From Cardiocondyla obscurior (Eukaryota > Arthropoda > Insecta > Hymenoptera > Formicidae), in NCBI RefSeq assembly GCF_019399895.1, contig NC_091887.1:620001-684000 (forward strand): a DNA stretch of 64,000 nucleotides, given 5' to 3'. A program made the translations under genes and the position numbers. This document shows positions 36,192 through 51,100 of the stretch, one piece after another. Numbering within the stretch: position 1 is the stretch's first letter; every line of letters starts with the position of its first letter. Under the pieces are notes generated by a model, which saw only the letters and a program-made list of their open reading frames with translations, made no database searches and was not told the DNA's origin.

Positions 36192-39100
36192 ATGTTCAGG
36201 GAGGATATTTGTACTGATCATATGACGATTGTACTTGCGCAGGATCTCTGTGAAAAGGCGCATCCACCGTGCGGATTTATCACCCGTCCCATGATAACGC
36301 AAACGAATAATCTCACGAAAGATCCCATTGGCGATATGTCGACCTACGAGAGACCGAGCGACGCTCATCATCTGTCGACGATAACGAGAATCGTAGGAGT
36401 ATCTACCGCTATTGGTGAGTCCCGATAATTTATTTCATACTCGATAGTAACACACTTTCTCTTCCTGTTTTTTTTTCTTTTTAATAATTATATAGCGATG
36501 CTATTTTTGAAAATATAAAAAGAGTAAAAAAATTATCAAATATTATCACGTGCAATTAGTAATACTATTAATTATTAAATAGTTAAACGTTCAAAAATTA
36601 TAGAAGAGAGGAAGGATTAGCAGCGCGATATTACAAATTACGTATTAAAAATAAAAAGAAGAAAAGGAGAGAGAGGAAAGTTTCGCCGGATAAATATTTC
36701 ATCTCGAGAAAAAAAGCGGGGCCGTCGAAATGAAAGCGATTTTCTTTGCCGCTTCGAATAAGAATGGTGATGGCGCGCGAACACCACGCTTTTCATTACC
36801 GTTTAGAGAAAGGAAAAGATAAAAGGGTTCCGTGTCTGTCGCCGAGGCTTTTTACACCTGCTTAATATTAATGGGTCGTTATGGCCGAAGCAGCCCGAGA
36901 TGAATATCCTCGCGGTCCGCCCGCGACGACGAGGGTGGGTTTTCTCGTTTAAATAGTCGCGCACATTATCGGATTCTTACGGAAGTTCTAGAACGCGCGG
37001 CGCTCCTTATTTCCCCAGTCGGTCTGAATTCTGAAGAGAGCTCCTCGCGAAAGAAGCAAGTCGGGAAGCAACGGGCACGAGGGCGTTTTAACTTTGTCGT
37101 TAGATAAAAATACGTGTCCACGAATGCAAAAGAAATATCGGAAATAAATTTAATTCTCCCTGTTCAACGCGTTTAATGTGCTAGAAGTGATTGAGCGACG
37201 GCAAAAATCTTCTAATGGACCACCCACCGTCAGATTTCGACTCGTATATAATAAGCATCTCCCTTCGTTTCGTTTCATCCCCCGTCTATTTTTCTCGTCG
37301 CGGCGAACAATAACGAAAAATACCTCCCCGTGGTCCATTATCTCCGAGCGAGAAACGGAGGTTTCTGGACGCCGCCGAAACGCTTTGCGTCGCGACGCCG
37401 CTGACTCACCGTCTATCGCAACCCGAGGATTAATTGTTTGCGACAGTCGCGCTTCGCTTCGGGAGTCTCTTAATTGATAACACTTATGTCCACCCCTTCG
37501 GGGGGAATGACGGTAATTCACGCGTACGCGCGTGAACGGGTCATCGGATAGATTAATTGGGAGGGAGGACCTCAGGCGAATGTGACGTTTAATTACGTGC
37601 GATTTTCGGCGCTAAATCGACCGCGGAAGATCGCGAACTGTTAACGAAATCGCGAAATACTCGCTGGACCTTTATTTAATTACTTATTTGTTTTTTTTTC
37701 TCTTTTTTTCCTTAATGATCGTTGAGATTTTTTTCTCCCGCGATTTTCTTCCGCGACTATTATATAATTTAATGAACGACACACGCACTGTTTCCCTCAA
37801 GTTTTCGATGATTTGTTTCGTCCGTTTATTTTCCCCGTTCGCCGGCGCGTTAAAAAGCTCGCTCGTTTTTAATTGACTCGCGGAACGCAATATTTCACCC
37901 CCGGCGAGTGACGTAATGAGCCACGGCACTTTTCGCGATTTAACGCTGCTCGCGGAGGAATATTTTTTCCTCCCACCGGAAGAATATTCGTGGTCGATCG
38001 TTTTTTAAAATACTTTTTTTACCCGTGTCGCGTAATAATGTCACGCGCGATGCTTGTTTTGTGACACTTTTATCGCGCCCGTTTCAATTTGTTTGCGCGA
38101 CGCCCAGCAGCCCTGCACCTGCATGTACACACGCGTTAATCCGTGCACAATGGCCTGATATTTATTGGAAAATTTTTTTTTAATTGGTTGTTTTTTTCCA
38201 CGCCGCTTATTAAGCGCGCGAGAATCAAGCGATCGCAATTCATTTCGCGCTATCTGCGACCGCGTCCTTTCCGAAAGCAGCATCCGACAGCGCATAAAGG
38301 GCGACACGCGAGGACAATGCGACGGCGATTGCTCGAGTGCATCTCGGCGACCGCGAGCTTGAAATCGCCGACAGTTCTACGTGAAACGGCCGTTATTTAT
38401 GCGCTTGAGACGCCCGCATTCGCGATATTTTCCGACCTTTTTCCGCTCAACCGGGAGAAAGATCACTCGGCGAGCCGAGGATGAGGAAGAACGAGAGGGA
38501 AAAATAAAAGGGGAATTTTGCTGTTGATAACGGCGTAAATCTTTAACAGTTGTCATTTTTTTTTCTTTTTTTTTTTACCTCCAAGGAAGAAATCCCTCGT
38601 CAGCCTGTCGAGGAATCCATATTCTACGTGCTCTTGTCTCTCGTTCTTTTTTGTAGCATATTTTTATGTGATATTCTCACAAATGGAACCTTCTCGGATC
38701 GCGTTAGCGGATAAGCTCGCAGGGACTCGCAGCTCTACGCGAATTCACAGCTTTCCGACGGGCGATCGTAGTCAGACCCGCTCGCGCGGATATAAATATC
38801 ACCGGGCTGTTTACGTGCGGCTGGCTATCGGCATTTCGTTATCTTGGCGCGGGCGACGGCACGGAAAAGCCGACAGTCCACCCCCGATAGCTGCAACCGG
38901 AAAACAAGAGGTCTATGCACCAAGTCATCCTTTTCCTTCCCCGCCCACCCTCATCCGGCGCGATCGTGCCGACACTTTGGACCAGATTGTCGATAAAACC
39001 CCGTTGATTTACCGCCGAGGACTCGTCGCGGCACCCCTCGAAACAGACACCCGGAAAAAAAAAAAAATCCCGCGAGGTCGGCTCTCGTCCGAGGAGCAAT

Positions 39101-42100
39101 CTCGCATCACGGCGAAAAGTCTCACCGCGAACTTACAGAGTTTTCCTTCGATTAGCGTCGCGAAAATTTGAGCGACCATCGCGCGACTGACAATCTCGTA
39201 ATAATGAAAGTTTCCGGGGAATTTCGTCTTCCGCGTTTGCTTTCTTCCGCGGACGAGCTCCGGAAACGACGTGCCCGGCGTCGCTGCGCGATGATACCGC
39301 GTCGAGATAATCTCGCGCGACTTTTCGGGCGGGGAAAAAAGACACCGGCGTGTCGCGAGTAAATGCAGCTCGACTCGACCCGCGGAGCTTTCAATCAGCT
39401 CGTAACTCGTCGTAACGAGGACACAAACCGGAGGGAGGAATATTTCGTTACGCGTAATCCGAGAGGCGGCCTCCCTCGCGCGTTCAAGGTTCCGAGTTTC
39501 AGGGATTCGCTTATCGGGCTTATCATCTCGGGGTGTTTTCTCGAGCCGCTCGTTTTCTTTTTTTTTGCCGCAAGAAGTCTAAGAGATCCCGGGACTTCCG
39601 CGTGCAAAATTTAGGAATTAATAAAGCGAAGGACACAGAGGATGACGTTAGGTATAGCGAAAGGGTTGGCCCTCTCATCCGCAACGATCCGCGCGATCTC
39701 GCATTCGCGTACTTTAATTAGTTTCCGAGAGTCTGCGGTGGGAAACGGTTGCATCGTCGAAATCGCTGCCGCAGCGCATCCTCTGAAATTATAAACTGCA
39801 CAATCGGATTAACCCTGCTTGCTCTGAGCGTCTCCCGACTCGTTTACAACGTAAATACTACGCGCCGGACGGCGACGCGGCTCCGTTTTCGCGTTTTCAT
39901 AATCTGTCGCGCCGCACTTGCGGCAAGCCCTTCGCTCCTGGCGGGTTTGAATCGTCGAGGAAACGAATTAATAACGCATCCTATATTCATTATAATTAGC
40001 AGTTGCGCGAGAGCCGTGTAATTCACTCGTTCCATCTCGCATCTCGTAAATCAACTCGTCGTAGAAATATAAATAGAATAAATTGAATAAACGGGAATTA
40101 ATTGAATGCGAATCGCTACAAAAATCCACGCTTCTCTCTCGCTCTCTTAAAATTCGCGACGGAAATGTAAAACGGCAATTAGGCGATCGGCGATAATTTA
40201 TAGCCGCCCGCACCGAGTGCGCTTGCCATTCGTATCGAAGCGTAAATCACCGCTAATTTGCGCGACGCGATTACGTCGGCGAGAATCAGTCGCCGGTACA
40301 AATTACATCCTCCATTCGTGCGCCATTGGTATGTGCATTATGCATTCGCGCGGCACATTCGCAGCGCAGCGAAAACGGATTAAACGCGCCACGGCCGAGA
40401 TTGCCGAAGCCGCGTTTCCGATCAGGTCCGTTCGGATTCGAATCGCGTTGGCAGACAGTCGTAAATAAAACGGCCGAATATTTTTTTTCTCCTCCCTTTC
40501 CTTTTTTTTTTTTTTTTTTTTTTACCGTGGATTTAAACTTGTCGAGACGTTCTTTGTCTCTCTTCGTCACATGCGTAAAACGATCCCGCGGAAAACTTAC
40601 CCCTGGAAAAACAAAAAAAAAAAGAAGACCGGAAGTTTCAAGGCAAGTGGAACGACATCCTGAAACTTTGTCGAGGGTATCGTAACGTATGGGGACGCGA
40701 AGTCTCTCTGGGTGCAGCGATTGCGAACTTGTGTTAACGCGAATTTACAACGATTCCGGACGCTTTATTCCCGTGATCTCTCCACCGCGACGAAATGTTA
40801 CAGGCGTTTCGAAGGTGTCGCGGGCACGCGGGCGAATCGATTTCCGTTCGCGAGATGCTCACGGTAGATATCGCACTTTGCGACTTGTTAATTAACGCGG
40901 CACGCCAAAAATCTCATTAAAATCTTCCGATGACCCGGGCGTTTTCTTCATTCCTGCGTAAGATTCGACATGACCCAAATTACTTTTGCAGGAAAACCGA
41001 AATGACATTTTCCGCGAAATTCAGAGACGGCTATGTTGCAACGAATTATCGTCGTATTTTTATTTCTCTCTTAACGACGCAAAAAAAAAATATCACATTT
41101 CCGTCGTCACCCTTTTTCCGCCCCCGTCCACTTCTCGTTTTATTTGTTCCCCTTACTGTTTCACGCCTGTGTCCGGAAACGCGCGACTCGATAACTCTCC
41201 GCAGTGTTTTCGTACAATAAGTCAGCCACTTTCGTCCCCTCGGTCCCCTTTCCTGGTCTAGGAAAAGCGCGAACAACGCGTACGCCCGACCAACGATTTA
41301 ATCTCGCTAATTAACTGGCGGCGGGCGTTCTCCGACTGCCGCGAAGTCTCGATTAACGGACCTTCGGAAATAACGAAAGACTCGCGAAATACTCTTACTT
41401 GTATTATTTATTCCGGGAAAAAAAAAAAAGAAGAGAGCGGGGAAAAATCGCGGTTTTCCTATCTCGCCGGGTGTTTCTTCCTCGTTGCCTCTCGCGTTCG
41501 CCGGCGTGGAAACCGTAGCCGTAAAGAGATAATACCCATCTTAGTTATACCAGGGTACCTTCCAGCTTCGGTCCGTGCGAGAACCCGTTTTAAGCGCATC
41601 GCGGAAATACGCGCGCAGCTGCGAAGCTCGCGCGGGTTGACATACTGCGAATCATAAGTTTATATCCTCGGGGGCTCATTGCAGTAAAGTTTGAAGCCGG
41701 CGGCGGCTACGAGAAAGGGGGAAGAGAAGCCCCGGCTTCATCCCTTGTTTTATTAACATATAGGGCACGCGCAAGAACGCAAACGCCGTCCGATAATAAG
41801 AGCTCTTGATGGAATTGCCCGCCGATTTTCTTTCCACCCTCGACTCCGGGCGAAGAAACAGCGGCGCGTTATATGTATTCCCATTTACTGTCGTAAATCG
41901 AAAGATTAATGTTTTAGCGCTGGGATTTTCGGTCCCGAGTATCTTTAGAAAATCAATCCTGTTTGTGCACACGCGAGGAAAAAGCGTGTATCGCGAGAGA
42001 AAATTCTACTTGAACGTTTCTTTTTTTATCGCTCCTCTTTCTTCTTTTTTTTTTTTTAATAAAGTCACGAGGCTCTTTAATAGATTTAGTATAAAAGATT

Positions 42101-45100
42101 TAGCTGCAAAATTAAATATTAATTAGATATGATTACTTTAAGAAATTTATATTTTGCCGTCAGGAGAGATGGAAATTTCCTGTTCTTTTTCCCGTCAATA
42201 AGAATAATTCAACGCGCGATAATTTAATTTATAGCGCGAACGACGGTAGCCGGAAATAGAAGCGAGGTGGTATAAACGAGGAATCGCGCGTTTTTAAATT
42301 TCCACGTTCTCGGGTATTTCTGCGGTTCGTTGACTCTCTAAAAAAAAATAAAAAATAATAAAAAATAAAAATTATCGCGAAATGCACACGTCGAGATGTT
42401 ACGATGATGCGCGCCGACGCGACGGTTAGGTGCATTTTTACCGCTCGACGTAAAAGTATTTTTATTCAGTCGCATAAAAATATCTGCTGTAAGAATTCGC
42501 AATCAAAAATTAAAGGCGAAGGCGACAAGATGCGAGAATTTGCGGAGCCGTTCGACGTTCAACGTCGAACGTCTCGTCGATTAAATCTGCATTAGGAATT
42601 TACGCGGGAGCTTGCACGCGAGGAGGACGGCGAGGGATCGCGAGATGCGTTCATTTCATAATACGTGTCGCGTCGGGGCATACGAGGCTGCTCCAGCGAG
42701 CCAAAAATGTTCTCGAGCACTTTGGGAATAAACTGCGAGTCACCCTCTTCAATTTTAATTCCGACGAGAGGTGCATTTGTTACACCCTGCTCTGTCTGCT
42801 CTTTCTCCCGCCCTTCGCGCGCCCTATCGAAAGCGCCGGCCGTGTCGCGAATATACGAAATTCGTCACCGCTGATTAATCGCGCGCCGATGCGCTTTGCG
42901 CGCGACGCAAAGAGAGTAAGAGGCGGACGGGGAGATTGTACTACACGGTCAGGTACCAGTTCGCGCCTCCGGAAACGCTTTTCCCAAGGGAAACCGCCCA
43001 CCCGGCGAGCTTCGACGAGCAGCGGGATTTAAAATGCGCTGAAAATTATGACAAATATACTCCGGTATCAGCGAAAGATATCGCGGACACCTCGTATCTC
43101 TCAAAGGCAGCCGCCCCAGAGGCGCATCCATCATTTCGCGAAATTTCTTCACCCAGTTCTTCTTTTCTCGCTTGTCTCTTTCGCGATCCGTGGGACTTTC
43201 CCGAAGGGGAGTCGCATCCGTTCACACTACCCCCCTCGTCGTTTCGCGCGCGACGGGAAACTTTTCGCGTCGCTCGTCACGATGTCGCAGGACAAATCGA
43301 ATCGTCGCGACGGAAAACTCGGCGAAACTCAATTTCCATCGTGTGCTCCGTCGCCGGAAACGTTGGACGCATGCGATCCTCCCGGCGACGGCCGCTCGAA
43401 TGCCCTTCGATCGCCGCGAATTAAATTAACTCCCATTGAGCCCCCCCTCGCGTGTTCACCGCTCGTCCCGTAAGATCCACACGGCGGTGCGATAAACTTG
43501 CGCGATTTCTCAGCATCGTCGGTAAACCTTCGCGGAGGGAAGCCCTCTCTTAAAACGAGCCGATTGCGGATCGCGAAAGTCGTAATCGAATTGCTGCCCA
43601 GGGCGAGCTACCCTCCTGGAATTAGAAGTAAAGGCGGAAACTTCTTCCGTTCTCACGCTGAGAATTTTTATTTCTTCGCTGTTCAAAGAGCCGTCGAATC
43701 GGCCTCAGGTGCGCGAGGAGGAAACGACTGTTGTTTCACGCGATATTCGAGAGTGATTCCCGCCCGGGCGTCTTAATTATCTGCGCGGGCTCGCCCCCAT
43801 TCCGGGCCGACCCCTTCGGCGGCACGAGTGGTGTATTCGCGGCTAATTGCATTACCAGGACGCCGCGTCGGAAGACCTTGGCGTCGCGCCTCTAATTGAA
43901 CCCGCGACCGAGGTATTTCGGATTTCTCCGCCCGTTAACTTCGCGCGAGCTCGAGGTAGCCGCGAACGAAATGGGAACGGCAAGGGTTAAAAAAAAAAAA
44001 AGAAAAAAAGAACGGGAAGGGAAAACCTTTGCGATCGCAAAATAGAAATCCGATCGCGCCAATCTGTCTTCGTTTCCGCGACGGGGGAAGAAATTAAGGG
44101 AGAAAAGACGACCCATCGGGCCACTATTCATCCTTAGGGAGCCCTAAGCTTTGTGCCCTTTGAATGCACCACGTCTCGTCGTCATTGTCTACGTTTCTTT
44201 GACTACCGATCCGCGGACTCGGCCGATTCGATATCGTTGAAACGTTTACTTTAACGTCTCGCAAATTGACCTACCTTTGATTGTTTCGTTATAGTTGAAT
44301 CGTCGCACCGGTGACGTATGACGGTCTAATGTAGGTACATCGTGCCCGTTCGCGGACGAGGAAACGGTCCCCCGCGTCCTTTAGAGATCTAATTTCGAAG
44401 AAAAATGATTGGCCGACTTCTCCTCGGTGGAAGGATAATGGATATCTTGGCGGAGCATCTTGAAGGACAATACGACCCCGGAAATTCACTCGCGACGCAA
44501 GCCAATGCGACCGCAGGTGGTCGATTCACGTGCCAGTCGCAGGACCACCGGCCGACAATGTCCTGCCGGAGAACACGGTCGAGGATACGTATCCGGTGTC
44601 CTTGCCGCTTTCCGGAACGATCGCGGTGATCGTACGTCTCGCACGCCGGTCCAGAAACTTCAACGTCGACCCCGCCGCAAATCCTTGAAGATCTCATTCC
44701 GCTTTCGGGAGCTCGAGCCAACCGGAAATTAACAGAAAGAACGTGAATTAAATTAATCGGACAATGGGGGGTTTCGCTAGACATCTCCCTTCCCGTTTCT
44801 CGCGGCGAAGAATCATCGGTGTGCCTTCAGACCGCGCGGAATTCCGCTTCCTCCGGCGAGGTCCCGAGCTCGTAAATACGTAAAGCAGGCTCACAGACGG
44901 CTCGCGCGCACACAAATACCAAACAGGGAGCCCGGATAAGGAGTGTAAAATTTTTCGCGAATATTTCCTCGCCGGCGACAGACGAGTATCCCAGCTGCGC
45001 ATCGCCAGCCGGATATTCCTTTTATTAAAGTTGCGTGACTTCGTCCTCTGAATAATACATCGCCCGCGCGTTTCCCCCAAATTCGTCGGATCCACGAAGC

Positions 45101-48100
45101 ACGGCTCGTACACACGGCAACACACGTCGTCGTCTCCGTTGTGTTAAGTTTCACGCGAGAGGGATACATCGTTTGCGCTTGCGGGCCGAGAGGCGATAAT
45201 TGCGAAACTTCGCTTTTGATCTAAAATAATTCAGTGCGAGGGACGAAACGCGAGAGCTTTGCGAGAGAGGGAGGAAAAGGCGTTGGAAAAAAAAAAACAA
45301 AAAAAAAACAAAAAAGCTGGGAACGAGGGGTTAACAGCATGTGTTCATTAACATAATCAATGACCATATAATGCCAATCAATTTCGCTGGATTTTCCGAC
45401 CCGGGATGATCTTTTCCGCAGTAGATTCGCTCAAATTACTACTGAACGCTCGTCCATTAAAGTTGAAATGCCGCCGCTTCGACGAGGGCTTTCTTAAAAT
45501 CGTTATTGTTAATTGCATTTGCAACGCGTCGCGTCACGGAAATTCCCCTAATGGGTCGCGTAATTATTTCCTCGCGTGCAGGTTATTTCATTTCGCAGGG
45601 CCCTTTGATCGGGTCCACTTTGCAATTAGACCCTTTCACGGACTACTTTTCGATATCTTTTCCGTCGCTGTCTTCCTGCGATTTCGGCCTAGTATTCGTT
45701 GACCGAACCACGAAGACAAAGCTGAAACGCGCCGAAAGAGAAACCGATATTTTTTCCAATTTAATCAATCCTCTTTTTTGCGACTCTAACGCGGAGTTAA
45801 AATCGAAATCGCGCCTCGATGGGCTCGAGGATTGAATTTTGAAAAAAAAAAAAGTGCTGTCGAGAGCGACAAGTCGCCTCTCTCGTCGGCTCGTCACGGC
45901 GACGGATTGATAGAGAGCACAATTCCCAGACAGATCGGAGCACTTTCAGGTATCGTCATGCGCTTGTCACCGTTGTTTGACACCTTGGACATTATAACGG
46001 GTTCGCGATCTGACGACTCTTGTCACGCGTGACGACCAAATCAAATTAAGAAATCAGCTTCGACGTGGCCCGATAACCGATTCTTCTATTCAGAAATTCT
46101 CATCACACACCCCGATTAAATCAACGTCAAATTGAAAAAGTTTTCTTATAAGAATGGCTCAGCGGTCGGTTTTATATTTTTAATTTAATTTTTTTTTTTT
46201 TTAGCAATTTTTATCGCAGACTTAAATTAAATTTTTATCCAAATAAAAAGATTTTTTTTTCTTTACATAATAATAGCCAACCGATTCCGTCGTCTAGATT
46301 TGTGGCGTACATTTTCGTTGAGTAATCGTCAAATTAAAAATAAAAATCAGTTTGACCGATCGCGACTTTAAGGTAACGAATCCGCTCGCAATTAGCTTCG
46401 CGCGTCGTAACGAGGACGAGCTTCTCTTATGAGCGATCGTTCCTCATACATTTCTCCCGACACAGTCTTCTGACACGTACAATTCACCAGGGGGCAATTA
46501 CATCGATTCAAGATGATCGGCTTTGTCTCGCGACGCTCTCCCCTTTCCACCCTCCTCGTAGACGTTCAAGTCGACCCGTCGTTTCGCGAAGAGAGAAAGA
46601 AAAAAAAAACATCTCATTCGAAGTACGAATCTGCCGCGTATCGATTTTCTGTCAGACCAGAATACAGCCGATCTATTGTGCACGGCGTGTACACCTCTCC
46701 CTGGCGTGTACAATAGAATAATTTTATATTTGCCGAGATTAATGCCGGACTTCTCAATGTACTCCCTCATATGTACGTTCGGTACCTTTCGATATTGCTC
46801 GCACGGTTTTTTTCTTTTTTTTTTTACTCTGAAAATTTATCTTCCCCCTTTTAATAGAATAACGTATGCGGATGCGAGACAGATACCTAGACTAGACCGC
46901 CTTCTCCCTGTCCGTCTCGGCAAGTGCCGGACGTTATCGCAAAAATAATATCGAGCAGGGAAAAATCTCAAAATGCATATGCGTTCACACGTTTCGAATA
47001 CATAATATCCGAGGTGTAATTAATGCGCTGGCATGTGCGGAAGCAGGAGAATCACCTGGTCCCGCCAAGTCTTCCGAGATGTACTTGCCGTTCGCAAAAA
47101 GGTCAGGTGGCCGCGCGGAATAACATTTTTCCGGAAAAATTCAGAGTTGAACGAAGCATCTTAAGGGAATTGCCGCGTCTTTTTAGAGCGACGCCGGAGA
47201 AGAAATCTGATCGCGAGATCTCGACCGAGCGTCTCGCGCTTTTCACAAATATGTCGCGTGTTCCACGCGGATTCCGTGCGTAAATTACGCGGATATCTCC
47301 CAGGGTGAAAGATAATACCGAGAGAGAGAAAGAGTGAGAGCGAGAGAAAGGTCGATGCCATGCCGGGGATATTGGCATCCTCTGGACGCGAGGCGTTCAT
47401 CAGGCGGGTCGGCGAACGCCAATCTTTTGATCCTCTTTCTGTCTGTTGCAGTTGTGTGCGGCGTCGGCGCGGATGTGGCGTACCACCGGCACGTCATGGG
47501 GCTTTACGTTACGTGAGGATAATTCAACATGCGTATACCGTAATTCAATTCACGCATTATCAACCCACCGTTATCGCGCAAAAAGCGCCGGCCGCCGTCG
47601 CGGAGATAAACGAATCGGGAGATTCCTCGGTAGGGCTAATCACCCCCCGCGCGAACGACGGCGCTTGAAATCGGAATGGCCGATCGACTCGAGAAATTCG
47701 ATTTTATCCGCGATCTGAGATTTTCTTCCGCGTCGTTCCTCTTAATTCGCCGCTCCCTCGCCCGGAGACGATTATCCGTCGGTTCTGCCGAAGACGGCGA
47801 ATTTATCGTCGTGTATTTTCTCGGCTGCGCTTGACAGGTCCCGGCGCAAACTGTTAAAATCTCTCCATCGTCAACGCGCGTGTTTGTCTGACCTGGAATT
47901 ACGTCGCTATTCAACGCGGAAAAGTACGGAGTCCCGACCGCACGACAATTTCGCAAGTTTTTACGGACGAAAGAGGACACTCGGTTTCGGACAAATCCGG
48001 GAAGAACGACCGCAAATTCCGGCCACGAGCAAGTCCCGGCGTGTACGAGAGAGTTCTCTTGCTTTCCCCGCGAATAATAACGCATTCATGCACATGTAAA

Positions 48101-51100
48101 TTATTGAGCGCGCCCAGCGGCGAAGTAAAGGATCTTACGAACGTGAGAGAGGCCGAGCAGGAGGGTTGTTCTAATTTGTACGCCTCGGTACTTCGCGTTA
48201 TGAGACTTTACATCTCGCGTAGCTTCACCTGCGCGTTTCACTTCCCGTACCTCGCCTACGGATTCTCGCGCGCGGAACACGACGATCTGAAAATCTTTCC
48301 GATCGTCGGCCACTGCGGGCAATTTACTTTCGATCCGTCCCCGAGAGATCTAATTTTCGCGGCGATCCGATTATCAGCACCGGAAGCGCGATGTCTAAAC
48401 GAGATTATCTTTAAGACAAGGTATTTAGCCGGGGGAAAATGGACAGGCTGACAGTCTGACAGTTTCCGAACGTTAACGTACATACATTAAAATATCCTTA
48501 TAACTTGTTCAACAGGATCCGAGGTTCCTCCGCTCGGCGTTAGACACGCGGAACTTCCCCCGTAAACTCGAAGCGAAATTATTTCCAATGCGGTCGCACC
48601 TCGTACGGTCAATAAAGTTACAAATCAAAGTGTTATCTCGACTTTTTCCGCCGACTAAACGATCGCGCTTCAATCTTTTTATTTATAACGGCGCATTTAT
48701 AACGCGCATCGGCGTCGGCCGAAAATTCCGTGCGATTTGAAATTCCAATGCACGAGGGAGCGATAGTGTTTGATCGGGGGTTCCCTTGTGCATCCGCGGC
48801 GGCTGCATCTCGCGATGAACAACGGGGCGGCGTGAAAGAATAAAATATCCCCGTCCACCGCAATTTTTCGCATTACCTAACGGGCCACCCCTCCCCTCCT
48901 CCCCCCCCTCCCTCGCTCTCGCGGAGGAATCTCACGCGAGCTGAGAAATTGAGAGGGATGTCTTGCATTTTTTACGCGATGCTACGTCGGCGCGCCCTTA
49001 AATCATTGATCACGGAACGACTGCTCGATGGGGAGGAGGGAAAAATTGCCATTTTTTTTCGGAAGGGGAACGAACCACCCTCGCGCCGTTCGAGGATCCC
49101 CCCGTCGGCGAAGTCGGATCACGTTCTCGCGATACTGATTGATATATGAACGTTGAAATTAATGTCCCTCGTGCGGTGGAATTTCTGCTTTATGTGTACA
49201 TTTATTTGCCGTTATGCGAAAAACGCGAAAGGGAGAAAGGGTGCCTTTGCCAGGGACCGTCGAAAAGAAATTGACCTCTTATCCTCGAGTCTCTTCTGCA
49301 TTCGAAATGCCGCCGTTTGGTCAGGCAGAACTTACATTTACGACGTGTATTCCGACGACGGGACCCGCGAGCTTTTCTTTATCGCATTCGGTTTCCCCAA
49401 ACTTACCTTCGTTCACTGATTCCCGTGCGTTTTCTATCACAGAGCAGCTTCAGGTGCGATCTTCTTCCTGGAGGTGACTTGGGCCATCACGTTGTTCGTG
49501 CAGCTCTGCGTCAGGTATGTCTGAATTTTTGGAATTTAATTCTGTAAAAGAAAGCAAAGTGTGAGTGTTAGAAAAAAAAATTCGTCTTATTTATCTGCTC
49601 GTTCAGTCAACGTCGCTTGCGTGGAAAATAAAATAGCTACATATTTGTGAATTACGTGAAAGTTAAATTGCCAGGTTGTAACACGGGCCTCTCACGGTGA
49701 ACGAGAGTGCGACCGCGGCTTTGCGAATTTGTCGAAATTCGGTCCGTGGGTGTCTATCGAGAATAATAAACCTCGACATGTCGGGGGTGAGGCGAGAGCA
49801 CCCCGGGGGGATGATCGTTCAGAAATGGGTCCGAGCGAGATAACGCGGAAAAGAAGCGGTGCAAAGCCAGCCTGGCAATTACCAGGCGGGTCGGAAGTTT
49901 GCCCCAGTTTTCCCTAACGAGGGGAGCGGTGGGTGAGAATTCGCGGTGGTCTACCGGCGACTAGATAACGCTCCGCGATGCAAAGGGCGGCGATGAAGAG
50001 TTACCGTGGGCATCCTTCAGCCAGACTAATGCGTCACGCAAGGCTCGTAATAGAGGCCGTCTCGTACCTTCGGAGTTAATCGGAGATACGACGCGCGACA
50101 ATTAATTAACAAGCTAGTTATTTCGTTCCCACGGGCGTTATGGGATTCCTCCCAACTTGTCAGAATTTCTGCGGCCGCGGTATCTCCCTTACCACTCTCC
50201 CTCGGCGCGGAACACGTTGATAAATTTCGTTGGGATTGTCGGCGAACTTGGCGACTCGATTGTCACGCGGGTGATCGGGTTTTGCCGTTTAAGTTACTCA
50301 TATCGATCAGCGTGAGACGGCCAATGAAACGACGTCGCCGGCAATCTTCCCCAAGCTGTAACGCGTAAAAAGAAGTTGCGCGGGGGATCGACCATGGTTT
50401 TATAGAGTAACTTAGCTTAGCGATCCGTCCGGGTTCGACGCAGAAATTTATGTTCTCCGCCGACGGTGCCGTTAAAATTGTCGATCGATCACGGCGATCT
50501 ACGCGGGGATGATCGAGCCGCTCCGCGGCGAGAGATAACGTCTCTTTAGATCTCTAATGGAGACATCTTCTTTTATATCCGCTCACCGCGCTCACGAAGA
50601 TCCGTCAAATCTCCTCTCCCTTTCTCGCTTTCTCCGTATCACCCCCGTGCCTCTCCCTCGAGAGTAATTCAATTAAAAATATTTCCACGAATTTAATCAT
50701 AGCGGGAATATATTGAAAGACGAACATTTCCCTTAATTGACCTTGCTCGAGTTTCTCGATTACTTTTGATAACGCCACTCTCGAGGAAGGTTTTGTATCG
50801 CGACCCCGCGCAACGCAATCATCTCTTTTTTTGTCGCCGCGACAAATAGGTGCCACGAAAAATTTAAACAAGCCAAATAATTTGACATAAAATTGTTCTT
50901 TTTTCTCCGCGAATTAAACGGTGAATGAAACTTCTTTTCTGACAATTTATTAATATTATTTTCGTCGTTTGAAGATTATTTGGCGGACTTCGTTAGACGG
51001 GTTTGCATTTGTCCCGCTGGTTAACTTGATAAATTAACGGCAAACTCTGGGATGCAAATGATAATTATCTCTGTAGATTTCCCTCAATAATTTCGGGGGT

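Larger units (their letters stand above)
36415..47451 (+). other. first intron of the TMEM72-like gene, CpG-rich
   Basis: An 11-kb intron, far richer in CpG than the short introns of importin-9 and TACC. It contains long overlapping open frames on both strands (for example 42936-43424 plus and 44784-44389 minus). A T22 tract lies at 40502-40523, a perfect 10-bp palindrome at 42550-42570, and a GA-rich microsatellite near 47,310-47,350. No nested gene could be supported. Its size and composition make it a likely home of enhancers. Confidence 0.5.

Noticed and set aside
42936..43424. 162-codon plus-strand ORF inside the TMEM72-like intron
   Set aside because: Three overlapping frames of similar length are open here; no start context, splice sites or family match.
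44389..44784. Overlapping ORFs on both strands, including an ATG-less plus frame with protein-like composition
   Set aside because: No acceptor or donor of matching phase; CpG-rich composition alone can explain it.
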